Notes under the pieces: generated by a model
Seen by the model: only the letters and a program-made list of their open reading frames with translations
Told to the model about the DNA's origin: nothing
The model's database searches: none
Part shown: positions 45,691 through 54,118 of the stretch, one piece after another
How the letters are laid out: each line of letters opens with the position of its first letter
Numbering within the stretch: the first letter of the stretch is position 1
Origin: Thermoanaerobaculum sp.
GTDB taxonomy: Bacteria; Acidobacteriota; Thermoanaerobaculia; Multivoradales; UBA5704
Direction: 5' to 3'
DNA: 64,000 nt
Assembly (NCBI GenBank): GCA_021154885.1
Contig: JAJKHS010000107.1
Coordinates: forward strand, 1 to 64,000
Program-made: the position numbers and the translations under genes

Positions 45691-46793
45691 AAGGATCCTC
45701 CTGGATCTTGCTGCTGCTCGTTGCGGCCGCTGTTCCTGGCTGCTCGCGTCCGCGGCCGCGTGTCGAAATCTCCAGCGAAGGCTCGAGGTGGGATTTGGTT
45801 GCGGCGAAGAACGGCTTCGCCGCCAGGACGGAGGAGCTCAGCAAGCTTCAGCGCGAGCTTCAGAAAGGGATAGGGGCATCAGTCCAACCCTTGCCTTGTA
45901 CATTCCGGGCCAAGACCCGCTACCGCTGCTATCCCGAAGACTTCCAGGCCCATGGATTTCGCATCAAGAAGCTCTCGGTCGACTTCTTTCCTCCATTTCC
46001 TACCTTCTACACCTCAAATTTCACCGAACCCAAGGACGATCCAGGCCTACGGATTTCGTGGGTGCCAGTGGACCGCACCCTCGAAGGGAGTGAGTTGTTG
46101 CGCAGGTTGAAAGACGCCGCCGAGAGTGAAAAGCCTTTCCAGTGCGCCGGCACTGATTGCCGGATTGTGGAGTGGACCTACATTAAAGGAAAAGAAAAAG
46201 AGGAGCACCTGTCGATCTGCAGTGCCGCCGTGATCCGCGAGGTCGCTGGTGCCCCGTATGCGTGCAGACCGGTTGTGCTATTCAGCAAGGACGCAGCCTG
46301 GATAGAGGCGGTGACAGGCCGTTGGGGGGGAGGGTTCGTTTTCGACACGCCATTAAAGACATTGAATGCGATTGGAGTTGCAGACTTCGGGATCAAAATT
46401 GCGAGTGAAGTCCTGCCCAGCCAGGAATCGATCTTGAGAACCCTCGAACAGTCCATGGCTGCGCAGCCACTGCGTTACGTCGTCACCCGCAAGGAGGACT
46501 ATGTTCTCGCGGTTGATCGGTACAAGCCCTCTCCCGTCATCGCGGGTTACCGTGAGATCGCCACGATTCGTATCGATGTGGCCACGTTCGACCGGCCGGA
46601 TGGACCTCATGTCAAGCTCACGGTCACGACCACGCTGCTGCTCAATCGGCAGAACACCGGGAACACGGCGGATTATCGCGGCGCCTCGGACGCGGAGTCG
46701 GACGTCTATGTCGAGAAGATTCGTTCTCTCCTCTGGAAGGCCATCGAGAAGTTTTGCATCGGCAATCGAGAGTGCCGCAACGTTGCCCCGTGA
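45687..46793 (+). CDS. Predicted lipoprotein, unknown function
   Basis: 368 aa. Signal sequence LLLLVAAAVPGC with a good lipobox (VPGC). The mature protein is mixed alpha/beta with several Cys (CTFRAKTRYRC, QCAGTDCRIVEW, CSAAVI..YACRPVV, FCIGNREC) that may form disulfides. Coupled by ATGA to the upstream membrane protein. Not matched to any family by eye. Likely periplasmic or outer-membrane inner leaflet. Confidence 0.75.
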   Translation: MKGSSWILLLLVAAAVPGCSRPRPRVEISSEGSRWDLVAAKNGFAARTEELSKLQRELQKGIGASVQPLPCTFRAKTRYRCYPEDFQAHGFRIKKLSVDFFPPFPTFYTSNFTEPKDDPGLRISWVPVDRTLEGSELLRRLKDAAESEKPFQCAGTDCRIVEWTYIKGKEKEEHLSICSAAVIREVAGAPYACRPVVLFSKDAAWIEAVTGRWGGGFVFDTPLKTLNAIGVADFGIKIASEVLPSQESILRTLEQSMAAQPLRYVVTRKEDYVLAVDRYKPSPVIAGYREIATIRIDVATFDRPDGPHVKLTVTTTLLLNRQNTGNTADYRGASDAESDVYVEKIRSLLWKAIEKFCIGNRECRNVAP

Positions 46794-46833
46794 ACGGCCG
46801 GCCTGGTCAAGTAGCCCCCCTCTGGGCCCCCTT

Positions 46834-46856
46834 GAAGCGTCGGCGTCCCGCCGGCC
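46834..46856. repeat. Short dispersed palindrome, second copy
   Basis: GAAGCGTCGGCGTCCCGCCG with GCC resembles the hairpin at 45071-45095 and again lies shortly after a stop codon. Confidence 0.4.
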
Positions 46857-46934
46857 GAGCGTGCACTCTCGACCGCGGCGGCATCCCTCGACTTCGGAGG
46901 GATCGCCGCCTGTCGCTCGGTTGCTCGTGCGGCG

Positions 46935-47149
46935 GTGGGCGCCCGCCACGCTGGGGCTGTCCTGGGCCTCGGCGCGGCGGTCGCACTGAGCCGCACCCTG
47001 GCGAGGCTGCACGGAGTCGAGCCCACGGATACGACGGTCTACGCCCTGGTCTCCTGCCTGCTGCTGGCGGTCGTCCTGCTAGCAGGCCACCTGCCGCCGC
47101 CCGCCAGGCCACCCGGATCGACCTGACGCGCTCCCTCCGCTGCGAGTAG
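46935..47149 (+). pseudogene. C-terminal remnant of an ADOP-type ABC transporter permease
   Basis: GAVLGLGAAVALSRTLARL then HGVEPTDTTVYALVSCLLL and LAGHLPP, followed in the next frame by ARQATRIDLTRSLRCE and a stop, matches the last ~70 residues of FtsX/MacB-like duplicated permeases of Acidobacteriota (…GL..A.alsR..…GV.PTD…LPARRA.RiDP..aLR.E). The rest of the ~800-aa protein is missing and the end is frameshifted. It directly precedes the tRNA promoter. Confidence 0.65.
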
Positions 47150-47152
47150 GGG

Positions 47153-47181
47153 TTGCGCCGCGCGGCCGGCTGCTCTACAAT
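47153..47181 (+). promoter_or_regulatory. Predicted promoter of tRNA-Arg
   Basis: TTGCGC, a 17-bp spacer and TACAAT, ending 24 bp before the tRNA. Good spacing and position support a sigma70-type promoter. Confidence 0.55.
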
Positions 47182-47205
47182 CCCCCTCCGCACGTCGGTG
47201 CACGT

Positions 47206-47282
47206 GCAGCCATAGCTCAACTGGATAGAGCGACAGACTACGGATCTGTAGGTTGGGGGTTCGACTCCTCCTGGCTGCACCA
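47206..47282 (+). tRNA. tRNA-Arg (anticodon ACG)
   Basis: A full cloverleaf can be drawn: acceptor GCAGCCA/TGGCTGC, D-stem GCTC/GAGC, anticodon stem ACAGA/TCTGT with loop CTACGGA (anticodon ACG), variable AGGTT, and T-arm GGGGG-TTCGACT-CCTCC with one G-U pair. Discriminator A and an encoded CCA follow. Its 3' half is the attachment site of the element at 47234-54176. Confidence 0.95.
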
Positions 47283-47291
47283 CTTAACCCC
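47234..47291. other. attL, 58-bp direct repeat overlapping tRNA-Arg
   Basis: Runs from CAGACTACGG in the tRNA anticodon arm to CACTTAACCCC downstream; identical to 54119-54176. Confidence 0.9.
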
Positions 47292-47349
47292 CTCAAAATC
47301 AACAACTTAGCGCAGCACCCTCCGGCAGGCTTCCGGCTGGTCTTTTTTC

Positions 47350-47383
47350 GTGGACCACTGGTGGACCACTGGTGCGCTCGCTT
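47350..47383 (+). promoter_or_regulatory. Putative integrase arm-type site, left
   Basis: GTGGACCACTGGTGGACCAC then TGGTGCGCTCGCTT: two copies of TGGACCACTGG in tandem. The same sequence is at 53981 inside the right end and, degenerate, at 54239 outside attR. Confidence 0.55.
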
Positions 47384-47571
47384 TGGTCCACGGCCCGCGA
47401 GCCGGCCGGCCCGCCCCACCCTCGCACCACCTCTCCCAGAAAAGACGACCGGCGCCGCGTGGGCGCCGGGTTCAACCTCCGTCTCCCGTCAGGGGAGCGG
47501 ACCAACAAGCGGCCCGGCGGGGTGCTTCCCACACGTCCGCCGGACCTGACCCGAGCAAGGAGTATCAGTCC

Positions 47572-48018
47572 ATGCACGAGCTAGCGAAGAAGTCTACCGC
47601 AGCACCCACCCCGCCCCCGCCGTCCGGTCCCGCGGTCTCACCGCCCATCATCCGCCCGGAGGAATTCGAGGAGTATCCCGCCTTCCGCGAGGTGTTCCTT
47701 CTGCTCTTCTCCGATGCCAGGGCCAACACCGCCATGCGCGAGTTTGGGCGGCTCCTGCACGAGCTGGTCCTGGAGTTCTGGGGCCACTGGCCGCCGCACC
47801 CGGAGGGGCTGTTCCCGGCCGAGCTGCGGGCGGCGGTCGCAGATCTTCGCCACGTCCAGGGATGCCTCCAGGAGTGGACCGGCCCGGCCAACCCCGTAGA
47901 CACCGAGCACGAGCGCCGCCTTGCCGAAGTGGGGGCCGACGTGGCCCGGAGGTTGGGTGACTTGGCGTATGGCCTGGAGGTGGAGCTGAATTCGTGGCGC
48001 GAGGGCGGGGTGTCATGA
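47572..48018 (+). CDS. Element-encoded protein of unknown function
   Basis: 148 aa from ATG 47572 (AAGGAG 12 bases upstream). A Pro-rich N-terminus (TPPPPPSGPAVSPP) precedes a helical domain (EFEEYPAFREVFLLLFSDA, then LLHELVLEFWGHWPP, then HERRLAEVGADVARRLGDLA). First of three genes joined by ATGA overlaps, so a small operon. No family recognised; cytoplasmic. Confidence 0.65.
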   Translation: MHELAKKSTAAPTPPPPSGPAVSPPIIRPEEFEEYPAFREVFLLLFSDARANTAMREFGRLLHELVLEFWGHWPPHPEGLFPAELRAAVADLRHVQGCLQEWTGPANPVDTEHERRLAEVGADVARRLGDLAYGLEVELNSWREGGVS

Positions 48019-48206
48019 GCCCGCAATGGAGCTGGCCCCCGGACGCGTCACACCGGCTCGAAATCCGGGCCACCCCCGAGCAGCTTGACGCGTGGACCGC
48101 AGCGGCGCGCCTCTCCGGCGTTGCTGTCGAGCTTTGGCTGACTCAGGCCGGAGATGCCCACGCTCGGAACCTGAAACGCGCCGTAAGACGGAAGGGGGTG
48201 CGATGA
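48015..48206 (+). CDS. Small RHH/MobC-like protein
   Basis: 63 aa, ATG overlapping the upstream stop. LEIRATPEQLDAWTAAARLSG ... LWLTQAGDAHARN has the spacing of ribbon-helix-helix or MobC-type DNA-binding proteins on plasmids and islands. The C-terminus is basic (KRAVRRKGVR). It overlaps the next gene by ATGA. A regulatory role in the element is plausible but unproven. Confidence 0.6.
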   Translation: MSPQWSWPPDASHRLEIRATPEQLDAWTAAARLSGVAVELWLTQAGDAHARNLKRAVRRKGVR

Positions 48207-48739
48207 GCTGGCCCTCACGCCACCCGACGCCGCCCGCCACCACGACCTACACCGTCACGGCCCGGCGGGAGCAAGCGGAGCGATGGGAAGCCGCTGCCGG
48301 GGAAGTGTCGTTGCCGGTTTGCGTATGGCTCGGCGAGACGGCGGATGCCTACCTGCGGGAGCTGGTGCGGGCCGGCCGTGCGGCCCCCCTGTCGTGGTAT
48401 CAGGGGAGCTTCCGGGTGCTCATAACAGACACGACGGCCCGGCCCGAGGTGGCCCGCGAGACGGAAGTGCGCGGGCCGATAGGCGATCACTTCGGGATCT
48501 TCCGGGGCAACGGCCGGGGGGTGGGCGAGCCCGGCTGTTTCTGCTACTCCCTGGTCCATCGCCCAACGCGGCGAATCATCGCCACGCTCCCCCTCCGGAA
48601 ATCCTGTATGGCGCTCGCGGCGGAGCTGGCCCCGCTCCGGGTTGACTGGCGGGAGACCGATCCGGAAAAGGTGCTCGGGGAAGCTCCGGACCGGGTGAAG
48701 GCGCAGGAGGTCATCCGACTCTTCGGAAAGCTCACCTAA
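48203..48739 (+). CDS. Element-encoded protein with RHH-like N-terminus, unknown function
   Basis: 178 aa. The N-terminal TYTVTARREQAERWEAAAGE and PVCVWLGETADAYLRELVR resemble the preceding small protein, so it too may have a DNA-binding N-terminus, extended by ~110 residues (SFRVLITDTTARPEVARETE, RRIIATLPLRKSCMALAAEL). Third in its operon. A decayed paralogue lies outside attR at 54270-54655, so the family travels with related elements at this tRNA. Confidence 0.65.
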   Translation: MSWPSRHPTPPATTTYTVTARREQAERWEAAAGEVSLPVCVWLGETADAYLRELVRAGRAAPLSWYQGSFRVLITDTTARPEVARETEVRGPIGDHFGIFRGNGRGVGEPGCFCYSLVHRPTRRIIATLPLRKSCMALAAELAPLRVDWRETDPEKVLGEAPDRVKAQEVIRLFGKLT

Positions 48740-48803
48740 AGGTAGCAAGTGTGGGGCCGGTTCCGAGAGGGGCCGGCCCATTTCGCGTCTGTGGTCTGTC
48801 GGG

Positions 48804-49400
48804 TCATCCGTACAGCGCCAGCGCAAGACGGACGCCGAAGTTGCCGCCTTCCCAGCCTCCCACGATCAGGGCCGGACACGAGAAGGGGCCGGTCAGGCGC
48901 TCGCGGGCGATGCGATCTCGGAAGGCCTTCGCGTCATCCCGGGGGAGATGCCCAACCTCTCGGCCTTGGATCTCGACGCGAACAGCGTTGGCGTCGTAGG
49001 GGGAGTTCTCAGGGATGAGCTGGGCCACCTCTTGCCGTTCGACGCTCTCGTCGGTCCGGCCGCCGCATATCGCCTCCAAGGCGCCCTGGTAGTGCGAGGT
49101 CCCGGTGACCTTGAAGCCGTAATCAGGGGCGGAAAGCCAGGAGGGGCCAGGGAGGCGCGGCGGTCTGGAAGCGTGACCTCCTATGGAGACCTTGAGTTCG
49201 GCTCGGAACTGAGGCGGAGGGGGTGGCGGTGGTGACGCGAGGTCCGTGCGGTAGGGACGGAAGGGATCGTCGCCTCCCAGGATGGCGGGCTTTGGCGCGG
49301 GCGGCTTGCGCTTACCTACGGCAACCCTGACAGCGAAGACGATGCCGATGATGACGAAGCACCCCAGGACGGTGAAGATGAAGATGGAACAGGAGTTCAT
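48804..49400 (-). CDS. Membrane-anchored HIRAN-domain protein
   Basis: 198 aa. One N-terminal transmembrane helix (IFIFTVLGCFVIIGIVFAV), a basic/Pro-rich linker, then a HIRAN domain at ~95-180: FKVTGTSHYQGALEAI, LIPENSPYDANAVRVEIQG, VGHLPRDDAKAFRDRI. HIRAN domains bind DNA 3' ends in HLTF-like proteins and occur alone in many bacteria. A membrane-tethered form on an integrative element is unusual. Start codon abuts the stop of the upstream lipoprotein gene. Confidence 0.8.
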   Translation of the reverse strand: MNSCSIFIFTVLGCFVIIGIVFAVRVAVGKRKPPAPKPAILGGDDPFRPYRTDLASPPPPPPPQFRAELKVSIGGHASRPPRLPGPSWLSAPDYGFKVTGTSHYQGALEAICGGRTDESVERQEVAQLIPENSPYDANAVRVEIQGREVGHLPRDDAKAFRDRIARERLTGPFSCPALIVGGWEGGNFGVRLALALYG

Positions 49401-49970
49401 TTAGCCCTTCTTCCGCTTGGGCTCCGGGTGGGCGGCTCGCCACTCCCGGGCCTGTCTCACGAGGGCGCGGAGCTGGCAGACGAACCCCTCCGGCGCTTGG
49501 CGCTCGTTGTTGCAGATCCGGAACTCGAACTTCTCGAAGTCGGCCGGGAAGTCGGCAAGACGGAGCGGGCTCGCCACCGTCTCCCGAAGGTGTCTGCTGT
49601 CGATCACGTCGCCGTCGTGACTGCTGGCGCCTGCCGCTACCTTCTTGCCATCGACCAGTACGGCTATCTCGTGGCACTTCGTATACGCCCAATCGACGGA
49701 GTAGAGGCTGACCTGGAAGAGCACGAGATCGGGTAGGGTGGAACTCCAGGACGCGTTGGGCGTCGGTTCCATGTAGAGGACGGCCCCGGTGTCCGACGTA
49801 GGCATAAGGAGATGAGTTGAGCCTCCCGTGGCTCCCGTGAAGCGGTCGACCTTCAGCGAAACCAAGCCGGAATCGCAGGCCGAGAGCGCGGGTTGGGCCG
49901 CTGCGCATGCAGTCAGGACGGTGCCTGAGAACGCGAGAGCCCCCGCCAGCGCGAAGAGCGATTTACGCAT
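49401..49970 (-). CDS. Predicted lipoprotein on the integrative element
   Basis: 189 aa. Signal MRKSLFALAGALAFSGTVL ends in lipobox LTAC. Mature region with VSLKVDRFTGATGG and a Cys-containing C-terminal part (FRICNNERQAPEGFVCQ), ending in a basic tail (PEPKRKKG). Co-transcribed with the HIRAN protein (no gap). Surface exclusion or envelope modification would be typical island roles, but nothing in the sequence proves it. Confidence 0.7.
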   Translation of the reverse strand: MRKSLFALAGALAFSGTVLTACAAAQPALSACDSGLVSLKVDRFTGATGGSTHLLMPTSDTGAVLYMEPTPNASWSSTLPDLVLFQVSLYSVDWAYTKCHEIAVLVDGKKVAAGASSHDGDVIDSRHLRETVASPLRLADFPADFEKFEFRICNNERQAPEGFVCQLRALVRQAREWRAAHPEPKRKKG

Positions 49971-50344
49971 AGCTCTACTCTCCTGAATTGATACCTAAAC
50001 TATCTCCCGGGCCTGGCTCCCATGTCCACCCGCCGCCCTTACGCCCGCACTGCGGGCCGAAAGTCCTGCATGCCGGGGGAGAGGCCCCCCCCACCCGCGA
50101 AGTGGATGCACGCTTATTTGCCGAGCACGGCGGTAAGCGGGACACCCGCCGGAAAGATCGGAGGTCCCCCTACCCCTTAGCAAGCCCGCAAGTATGTCGC
50201 GCACCCGTGGTGCCACAGTTCCGGCGAATCCACAAGTACCCCGCGCTCGGCGCCCGTCATCGCCGCACCCTTTGCGGAGCGCCGCCCGTGCCGCCGCGAG
50301 GTCCTCAGCCCGGCCCGCCCCGCACGTCTTGCGCCCGCATCGGC
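49971..50344. other. Non-coding stretch inside the element
   Basis: About 370 bp with no convincing gene on either strand. A GC-rich segment with GGGGGAGAGGCCCCCCCC near 50080 could form a hairpin. It may hold the promoter for the 49401 lipoprotein gene and an unidentified origin or transcript. Confidence 0.35.
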
Positions 50345-50632
50345 CTATTCTCCTTTCGCCTTAAACTCACCAGCGCCCGCCTGAGCCCCGATCTCCGGAG
50401 CCCTCTCCCGGTATACCGCCCCACCCTCTCCCCTTGCGGCCCCGGCGGCGCCGTCCATCCCGGCGACGCCTTCCCGCCCCGAGCCCGCGCCCATGCGCTC
50501 GCTCCCGCACTTCGGACACCGCGGGAGGGGATCGCCCGCCCGCACCATGGCCACGCCGTAGCAGGTGGGGGCCGCGCACACCTTGACCGCCAGCGCTCCG
50601 CCGCCGGGGGTGGGCAAGCGCTTCGCCGTCAT
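50345..50632 (-). CDS. Small zinc-ribbon protein
   Basis: 95 aa from the ATG overlapping the upstream stop (ATGA). Four cysteines, CAAPTC and CPKC separated by 18 residues, form a likely zinc ribbon in the first 45 residues. The remainder is Gly/Ala-rich and charged (GAGSGREGVAGMDG) without clear structure. Coupled to the 261-aa gene upstream. Possibly a DNA- or RNA-binding accessory of the element. Confidence 0.6.
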   Translation of the reverse strand: MTAKRLPTPGGGALAVKVCAAPTCYGVAMVRAGDPLPRCPKCGSERMGAGSGREGVAGMDGAAGAARGEGGAVYRERAPEIGAQAGAGEFKAKGE

Positions 50633-51414
50633 GGCGCGGTCCGTCTCGGGCCTCTCATGCCGCCCTCCCTTCGGGTTCCTTCGGCATCGCCGCCGGCTGC
50701 CGGCCCGGAGCCGTTGCCGTCCAGGGCGGGAACGCCGTCCGCTGGCCCCGTGGTGGTGGCGCCCGCGCTCGGCACTTCGCCCCCGATGAACCGCCACGCC
50801 TTTGCCTGCCGGCGGACCCGGTCTTTGGGGCTGTATTCGCCAACAGGTGCAAGGAATTCCAATTTCTCCGCTCGTCTGAGGAGCTGACTTGCGGTTGTAG
50901 CACTCACCACGAGCACGTCCCCCGCGTCTCGGCACGATAGGAAGAACTCACCATCTTTTGCGAGTTGCCCAAGCCAATAGCAGACAGACAAGAGACGTTC
51001 TAAGGTCGCATCCGCGGCTTTGAATCGCCCATTGAAATCGAGGGGTTTCTCGTCTGCAAGCTTCGCCGCCTCATGAACAAAAGAGCCAGGCTTGAAAGGC
51101 GTTGAGATCTCATCCCATACCGTTAGGAAGTCGGTTCTGGGATCACACGGCTCCTCCCGCGAATCATAGTCAGGGAGCCCAAGCGCAACCCAAGGGGCCG
51201 GGTGGCCGGGGAACATGGCGTCCAGCTCGTCATCAATCAAACTTGTCGCTGACTCGGCGTCGAGACCGGAAAACTCGGGGCGACCTTTCAGACACCGCGC
51301 AAATAGCAGGGCAGGGCTGCGGAAGTCCCTGGGATCGGGGGAGCCTCTATGTTGGATGACCTCATCCGCACTCCGTTCGGCCGCCCTCTTGAAGAATCGC
51401 CGGAGGTCACTCAC
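50629..51414 (-). CDS. Element-encoded protein of unknown function, possible winged-helix C-terminal part
   Basis: 261 aa from GTG 51414. The N-terminal half is acidic (DAESATSLIDDELDAMFPG) with a WVALGLPDYDSREEPCD segment. The region ~150-205 (LSVCYWLGQLAKDGEFFLSC, VVSATTASQLLRRAEKLEFL) looks like a winged helix as in primase- or RepA-associated proteins. The C-terminal tail is disordered. It could be a replication or regulatory protein of the element; not certain. Confidence 0.55.
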   Translation of the reverse strand: MSDLRRFFKRAAERSADEVIQHRGSPDPRDFRSPALLFARCLKGRPEFSGLDAESATSLIDDELDAMFPGHPAPWVALGLPDYDSREEPCDPRTDFLTVWDEISTPFKPGSFVHEAAKLADEKPLDFNGRFKAADATLERLLSVCYWLGQLAKDGEFFLSCRDAGDVLVVSATTASQLLRRAEKLEFLAPVGEYSPKDRVRRQAKAWRFIGGEVPSAGATTTGPADGVPALDGNGSGPAAGGDAEGTRREGGMRGPRRTAP

Positions 51415-51635
51415 CGCGGTGCCCTCGGTTTACACAAGAGACACAAGAACCCGCGTCCATCTCTCTGTAGAGCCCGGTCCTCACTCGCTTGCAGTAGCTC
51501 CTCTGGGGCTCCTGCTTATCCTGTGCCTCCTGTGGCTCCTGAGTCTCTTGCGCCTCCTGTGTACGCTCTTCGAGAGCCGCGGTGCGCGGGCCGCTGAGAA
51601 AAGCGGCTCGGGGAAGCCGTCTCACCGCCACCCCT
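51415..51635. other. Intergenic stretch with short CTCCTGTGG-type tandem repeats
   Basis: Between ~51490 and 51560 the motif GGCTCCTG/TGCCTCCTGTGG repeats at ~12-bp spacing. The reverse strand would read Gln/Glu-rich residues but has no start signal. No gene called. Confidence 0.4.
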
Positions 51636-51845
51636 TCAACCCTTCGCGTTGGTAGCGCCGCCCCGTGGCGCCGCTGCGATGAAGGCCGCGAGATCCTCTT
51701 CCCGCCAGCCGCTCGTACCAGGGCCAAGGATTACGCGGGGTGCCAGCCGGCCGGCGGCCTCCCAGCGGTAGAGCGTTGCTCGTGAAATTCCGAGCAGTCG
51801 AGCGGCCTTAGCTGGCCGGATGATCGGGGAAACGGAACCGGACAT
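51636..51845 (-). CDS. AlpA/excisionase-like helix-turn-helix protein
   Basis: 69 aa. IIRPAKAARLLGISRATLYRW followed by AAGRLAPRVILGPGTSGWRE, then EDLAAFIAAA, is the MerR-like HTH_17/AlpA pattern, in which a helix-turn-helix and short wing contact DNA. Such proteins regulate excision or integrase expression in P4-like and other islands. Lies between the unknown 261-aa gene and the 256-aa gene, reading toward the former. Confidence 0.88.
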   Translation of the reverse strand: MSGSVSPIIRPAKAARLLGISRATLYRWEAAGRLAPRVILGPGTSGWREEDLAAFIAAAPRGGATNAKG

Positions 51846-51936
51846 TCTGGCGCCTCCTATCTTGCGCCGTGAAAGGGCACGGCACTGCCTAGTGTGGCGC
51901 GATGATTAGGGCTGAGTCACTGTCAATGAATCGGGG

Positions 51937-52707
51937 TCATTCACTGACACTGCCATTGAGCCCGGGTTTTTCACTGCCAGTCAATCGGTCTTTCCAATGG
52001 CGCCAAGCGCGCCGAATCGCTTGCTTAGTAGCGCCTGTCTGAACCGCTATATGATCTACTGCCTGTTCGATGTCTTGGCCATCTCTTGTCTGAATCAAGA
52101 CCCATTCAGCGAGCAACAGGCCCTTATTACCATGGTACTGATCTCTCCATTCCCAGGCTCGGGCAACAGTGCTCTCAGAGACTCCCTCTGATTTCGCCAC
52201 ATCGGCAACCGCATCCTGAAATGTCTTCCCGCTTTCCATTGCGGCCTTGACGGGAACATGGAGCAGAGCGGCCTCAAGGTGAAATACGTCCAGCGAGCGA
52301 AGTCGCTTCCCAGGCTTAGGCTTAAGGTTGAGTGCCTCGTTAGCATCGCCGATTAATTCAGCGGTTTTCTCTTCAACCTTTTTGGCGTGAGCCAGCAAAT
52401 CGCGGAGCACAGCCATGGTGTCATTAACCGGAGGGGGCTGGACGGCCCTTTGCTCCTTCGCGTCTTCGCGTAGAAAGCGCTGTAGAGGCTCTGACTTTGT
52501 AATCTTGCGGAATGCGTCCAGCAAGTAAAGCCGCAACGGTTCGGGGAACGGCGTGCCCTTTTGCAGGCAGTATATTGCTTGATTGAGCAATAAGATGGCG
52601 CCGCTTAAGTCCCCGCCGCGCGCTCTCTCAACGAAGCTATTAAATATGGAATTGTTGGGGTCGGTACCGTCTGCCGATATTATGGAACTTGACCGCCTAA
52701 GCATCAT
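51937..52707 (-). CDS. Element-encoded helical protein, unknown function
   Basis: 256 aa, ATG overlapping the integrase stop (ATGA), so made from the integrase transcript. Almost entirely helical: VERARGGDLSGAILLLNQA, MAVLRDLLAHAKKVEEKTA, and a C-terminal part with FQDAVADVAKSEGVSESTVA, then RAWEWRDQY, that looks like a helix-turn-helix. Lower GC than the rest of the element. Possibly a regulator of integration or copy number. Confidence 0.65.
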   Translation of the reverse strand: MMLRRSSSIISADGTDPNNSIFNSFVERARGGDLSGAILLLNQAIYCLQKGTPFPEPLRLYLLDAFRKITKSEPLQRFLREDAKEQRAVQPPPVNDTMAVLRDLLAHAKKVEEKTAELIGDANEALNLKPKPGKRLRSLDVFHLEAALLHVPVKAAMESGKTFQDAVADVAKSEGVSESTVARAWEWRDQYHGNKGLLLAEWVLIQTRDGQDIEQAVDHIAVQTGATKQAIRRAWRHWKDRLTGSEKPGLNGSVSE

Positions 52708-53927
52708 CCGATCCTCACCACGTTGGACCGCTCCTCACCCGCAAGAGCGCCGTCCACGAGATCGCCGAGCAGAATCACAGCCTGCCGCTTCTCCGCGTCG
52801 TATCCCGCGCGGTTGTAGGTGCGGGAGATTCGGCCCGTGGCATGGTTCAGGAGCTGGTCAATGGTATCGGGCCGGACACCGGAGCGGCCTAGCCACGTCG
52901 CCGCCGTTCTCCGGAGATCGTGTGGTGTGAAGTGTTCCAAGCCGGACCACTCCCGCAGACGGGCCGCGCTGTGGGACAGCCACGTCAGCCGCTTGCCATC
53001 GGCGCGGGAAGCGAGCACCCATCCGGTAGACTCCGTAAGGGGGCGGAGCGCTTCGATGATCGCGAGGGCTTGCGGCGACAACGGCACGCGGTGCGCGCGG
53101 TTGGTTTTCGTCAGCTCGGCCGGAAGATTCCACCACCACCCGCGGGAGTCGCGTTCAAGGTCGCACCAGCGCATAGAGAGCACCTCTCCGGGCCGTTGCG
53201 CCGTCAACACGATCAGGCGCCACGCGGCGGCGACGGCCGGCTGTAGGCGATCGAACAGGGACCATAGAGCCTGGATCTCATCCTCTGACAGCACCCTTTC
53301 GCGGGGCTTCTCAGCATGGAGCCGCTTGAAGCCGTGTACGGGATTCGTTTCGACGCGTTCTTTCTCCATTCCAAAGCTGAAGACCCTGGACACCAGGGCT
53401 CGGGTGCGGTTGGCGCAAACGCCTCCCCGTTCCCTTGCGATCCTTTCGAGCAGCTCCCGGACATCCGTCCGGCGGATCTCTGCGGCCGGCCGGGAACCCC
53501 ACACGGGCAGCACTTCAACCCGTAGTTTCCGCTCGTCTTCCTTCCACGCGCGGAGCCGCTTGTTCCGCTTCGCGTGCTCTTCCAGGTAGAAGGCGGAGAG
53601 GGCTTCAAACGTCTCGCTTCTGGCTTTCCTGCGGGCGACACGTTCGGCCTTCCGCTCGGCCATCGGGTCGCGGTCGTGGATCTTGACGCCCGCGAGAAGC
53701 TCCCGGGCCTTGTCGCGTGCCTTTGCCAGGCTGAGGGCCGGGTACTCCCCGAAGGTGATTCGTCGCCGGCCAGCCCGCGGGCCGTAGCGCAGAAACCAGA
53801 ATTTGCGACCGCTCGGCAGGACGCGGAGCCCGAGCCCCGGGACGGCACTGTCCACGAGCTCGAAACGGGTCCCTTTGCTCTCGGTGCGGATCTGAAGATC
53901 GGAGAGGGAAGCAGATGAACGCCTCAT
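52704..53927 (-). CDS. int: Tyrosine recombinase/integrase
   Basis: 407 aa from ATG 53927 (MRRSSASLSDLQIR); the longer open frame upstream crosses the arm repeats and is not coding. N-terminal DUF4102-type arm-binding domain (WFLRYGPRAGRRR, FGEYPALSLAKARDKA), core-binding domain ~110-200, catalytic domain with Arg in LTAQRPGEVLSMRW, HxxR in FTPHDLRRTAATWLG, His in LLNHATG and nucleophile Tyr in ISRTYNR. P4-like integrases of this type use tRNA 3' ends, matching the attL/attR found here. Confidence 0.96.
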   Translation of the reverse strand: MRRSSASLSDLQIRTESKGTRFELVDSAVPGLGLRVLPSGRKFWFLRYGPRAGRRRITFGEYPALSLAKARDKARELLAGVKIHDRDPMAERKAERVARRKARSETFEALSAFYLEEHAKRNKRLRAWKEDERKLRVEVLPVWGSRPAAEIRRTDVRELLERIARERGGVCANRTRALVSRVFSFGMEKERVETNPVHGFKRLHAEKPRERVLSEDEIQALWSLFDRLQPAVAAAWRLIVLTAQRPGEVLSMRWCDLERDSRGWWWNLPAELTKTNRAHRVPLSPQALAIIEALRPLTESTGWVLASRADGKRLTWLSHSAARLREWSGLEHFTPHDLRRTAATWLGRSGVRPDTIDQLLNHATGRISRTYNRAGYDAEKRQAVILLGDLVDGALAGEERSNVVRIG

Positions 53928-53980
53928 GGTCGGGTGCCTCCGGTTTGACGGGTGGGCCTCAAGGCCCGCGCTGGGGAGCC

Positions 53981-54014
53981 GTGGACCACTGGTGGACCAC
54001 TGGTGCGCGCGCTT
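53981..54014 (+). promoter_or_regulatory. Putative integrase arm-type site, right
   Basis: GTGGACCACTGGTGGACCAC followed by TGGTGCGCGCGCTT, nearly identical to the left-end copy at 47350 and in the same orientation, between the integrase gene and attR. Confidence 0.55.
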
Positions 54015-54118
54015 GCATGGGTCGGCATGATGCCGTATGATACAGGCAATGTCGGTCAAAGTCCATGCTTGCAGTGCTTTACCGGGACAAGGCGAGAAGC
54101 TATGAAACACACCTGCGG

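Noticed and set aside
47350-47571. Longer N-terminus for the 148-aa element protein starting at the arm repeat
   Set aside because: The extension would translate the GTGGACCACTGG repeats and an Arg/Pro-rich stretch; ATG 47572 with AAGGAG is a better start.
49988-50887. A 299-codon forward open frame in the integrative element
   Set aside because: Pro/Arg/Ala-rich, no Shine-Dalgarno, and its second half is antisense to a zinc-ribbon gene and its upstream partner that are joined by a clean ATGA overlap.
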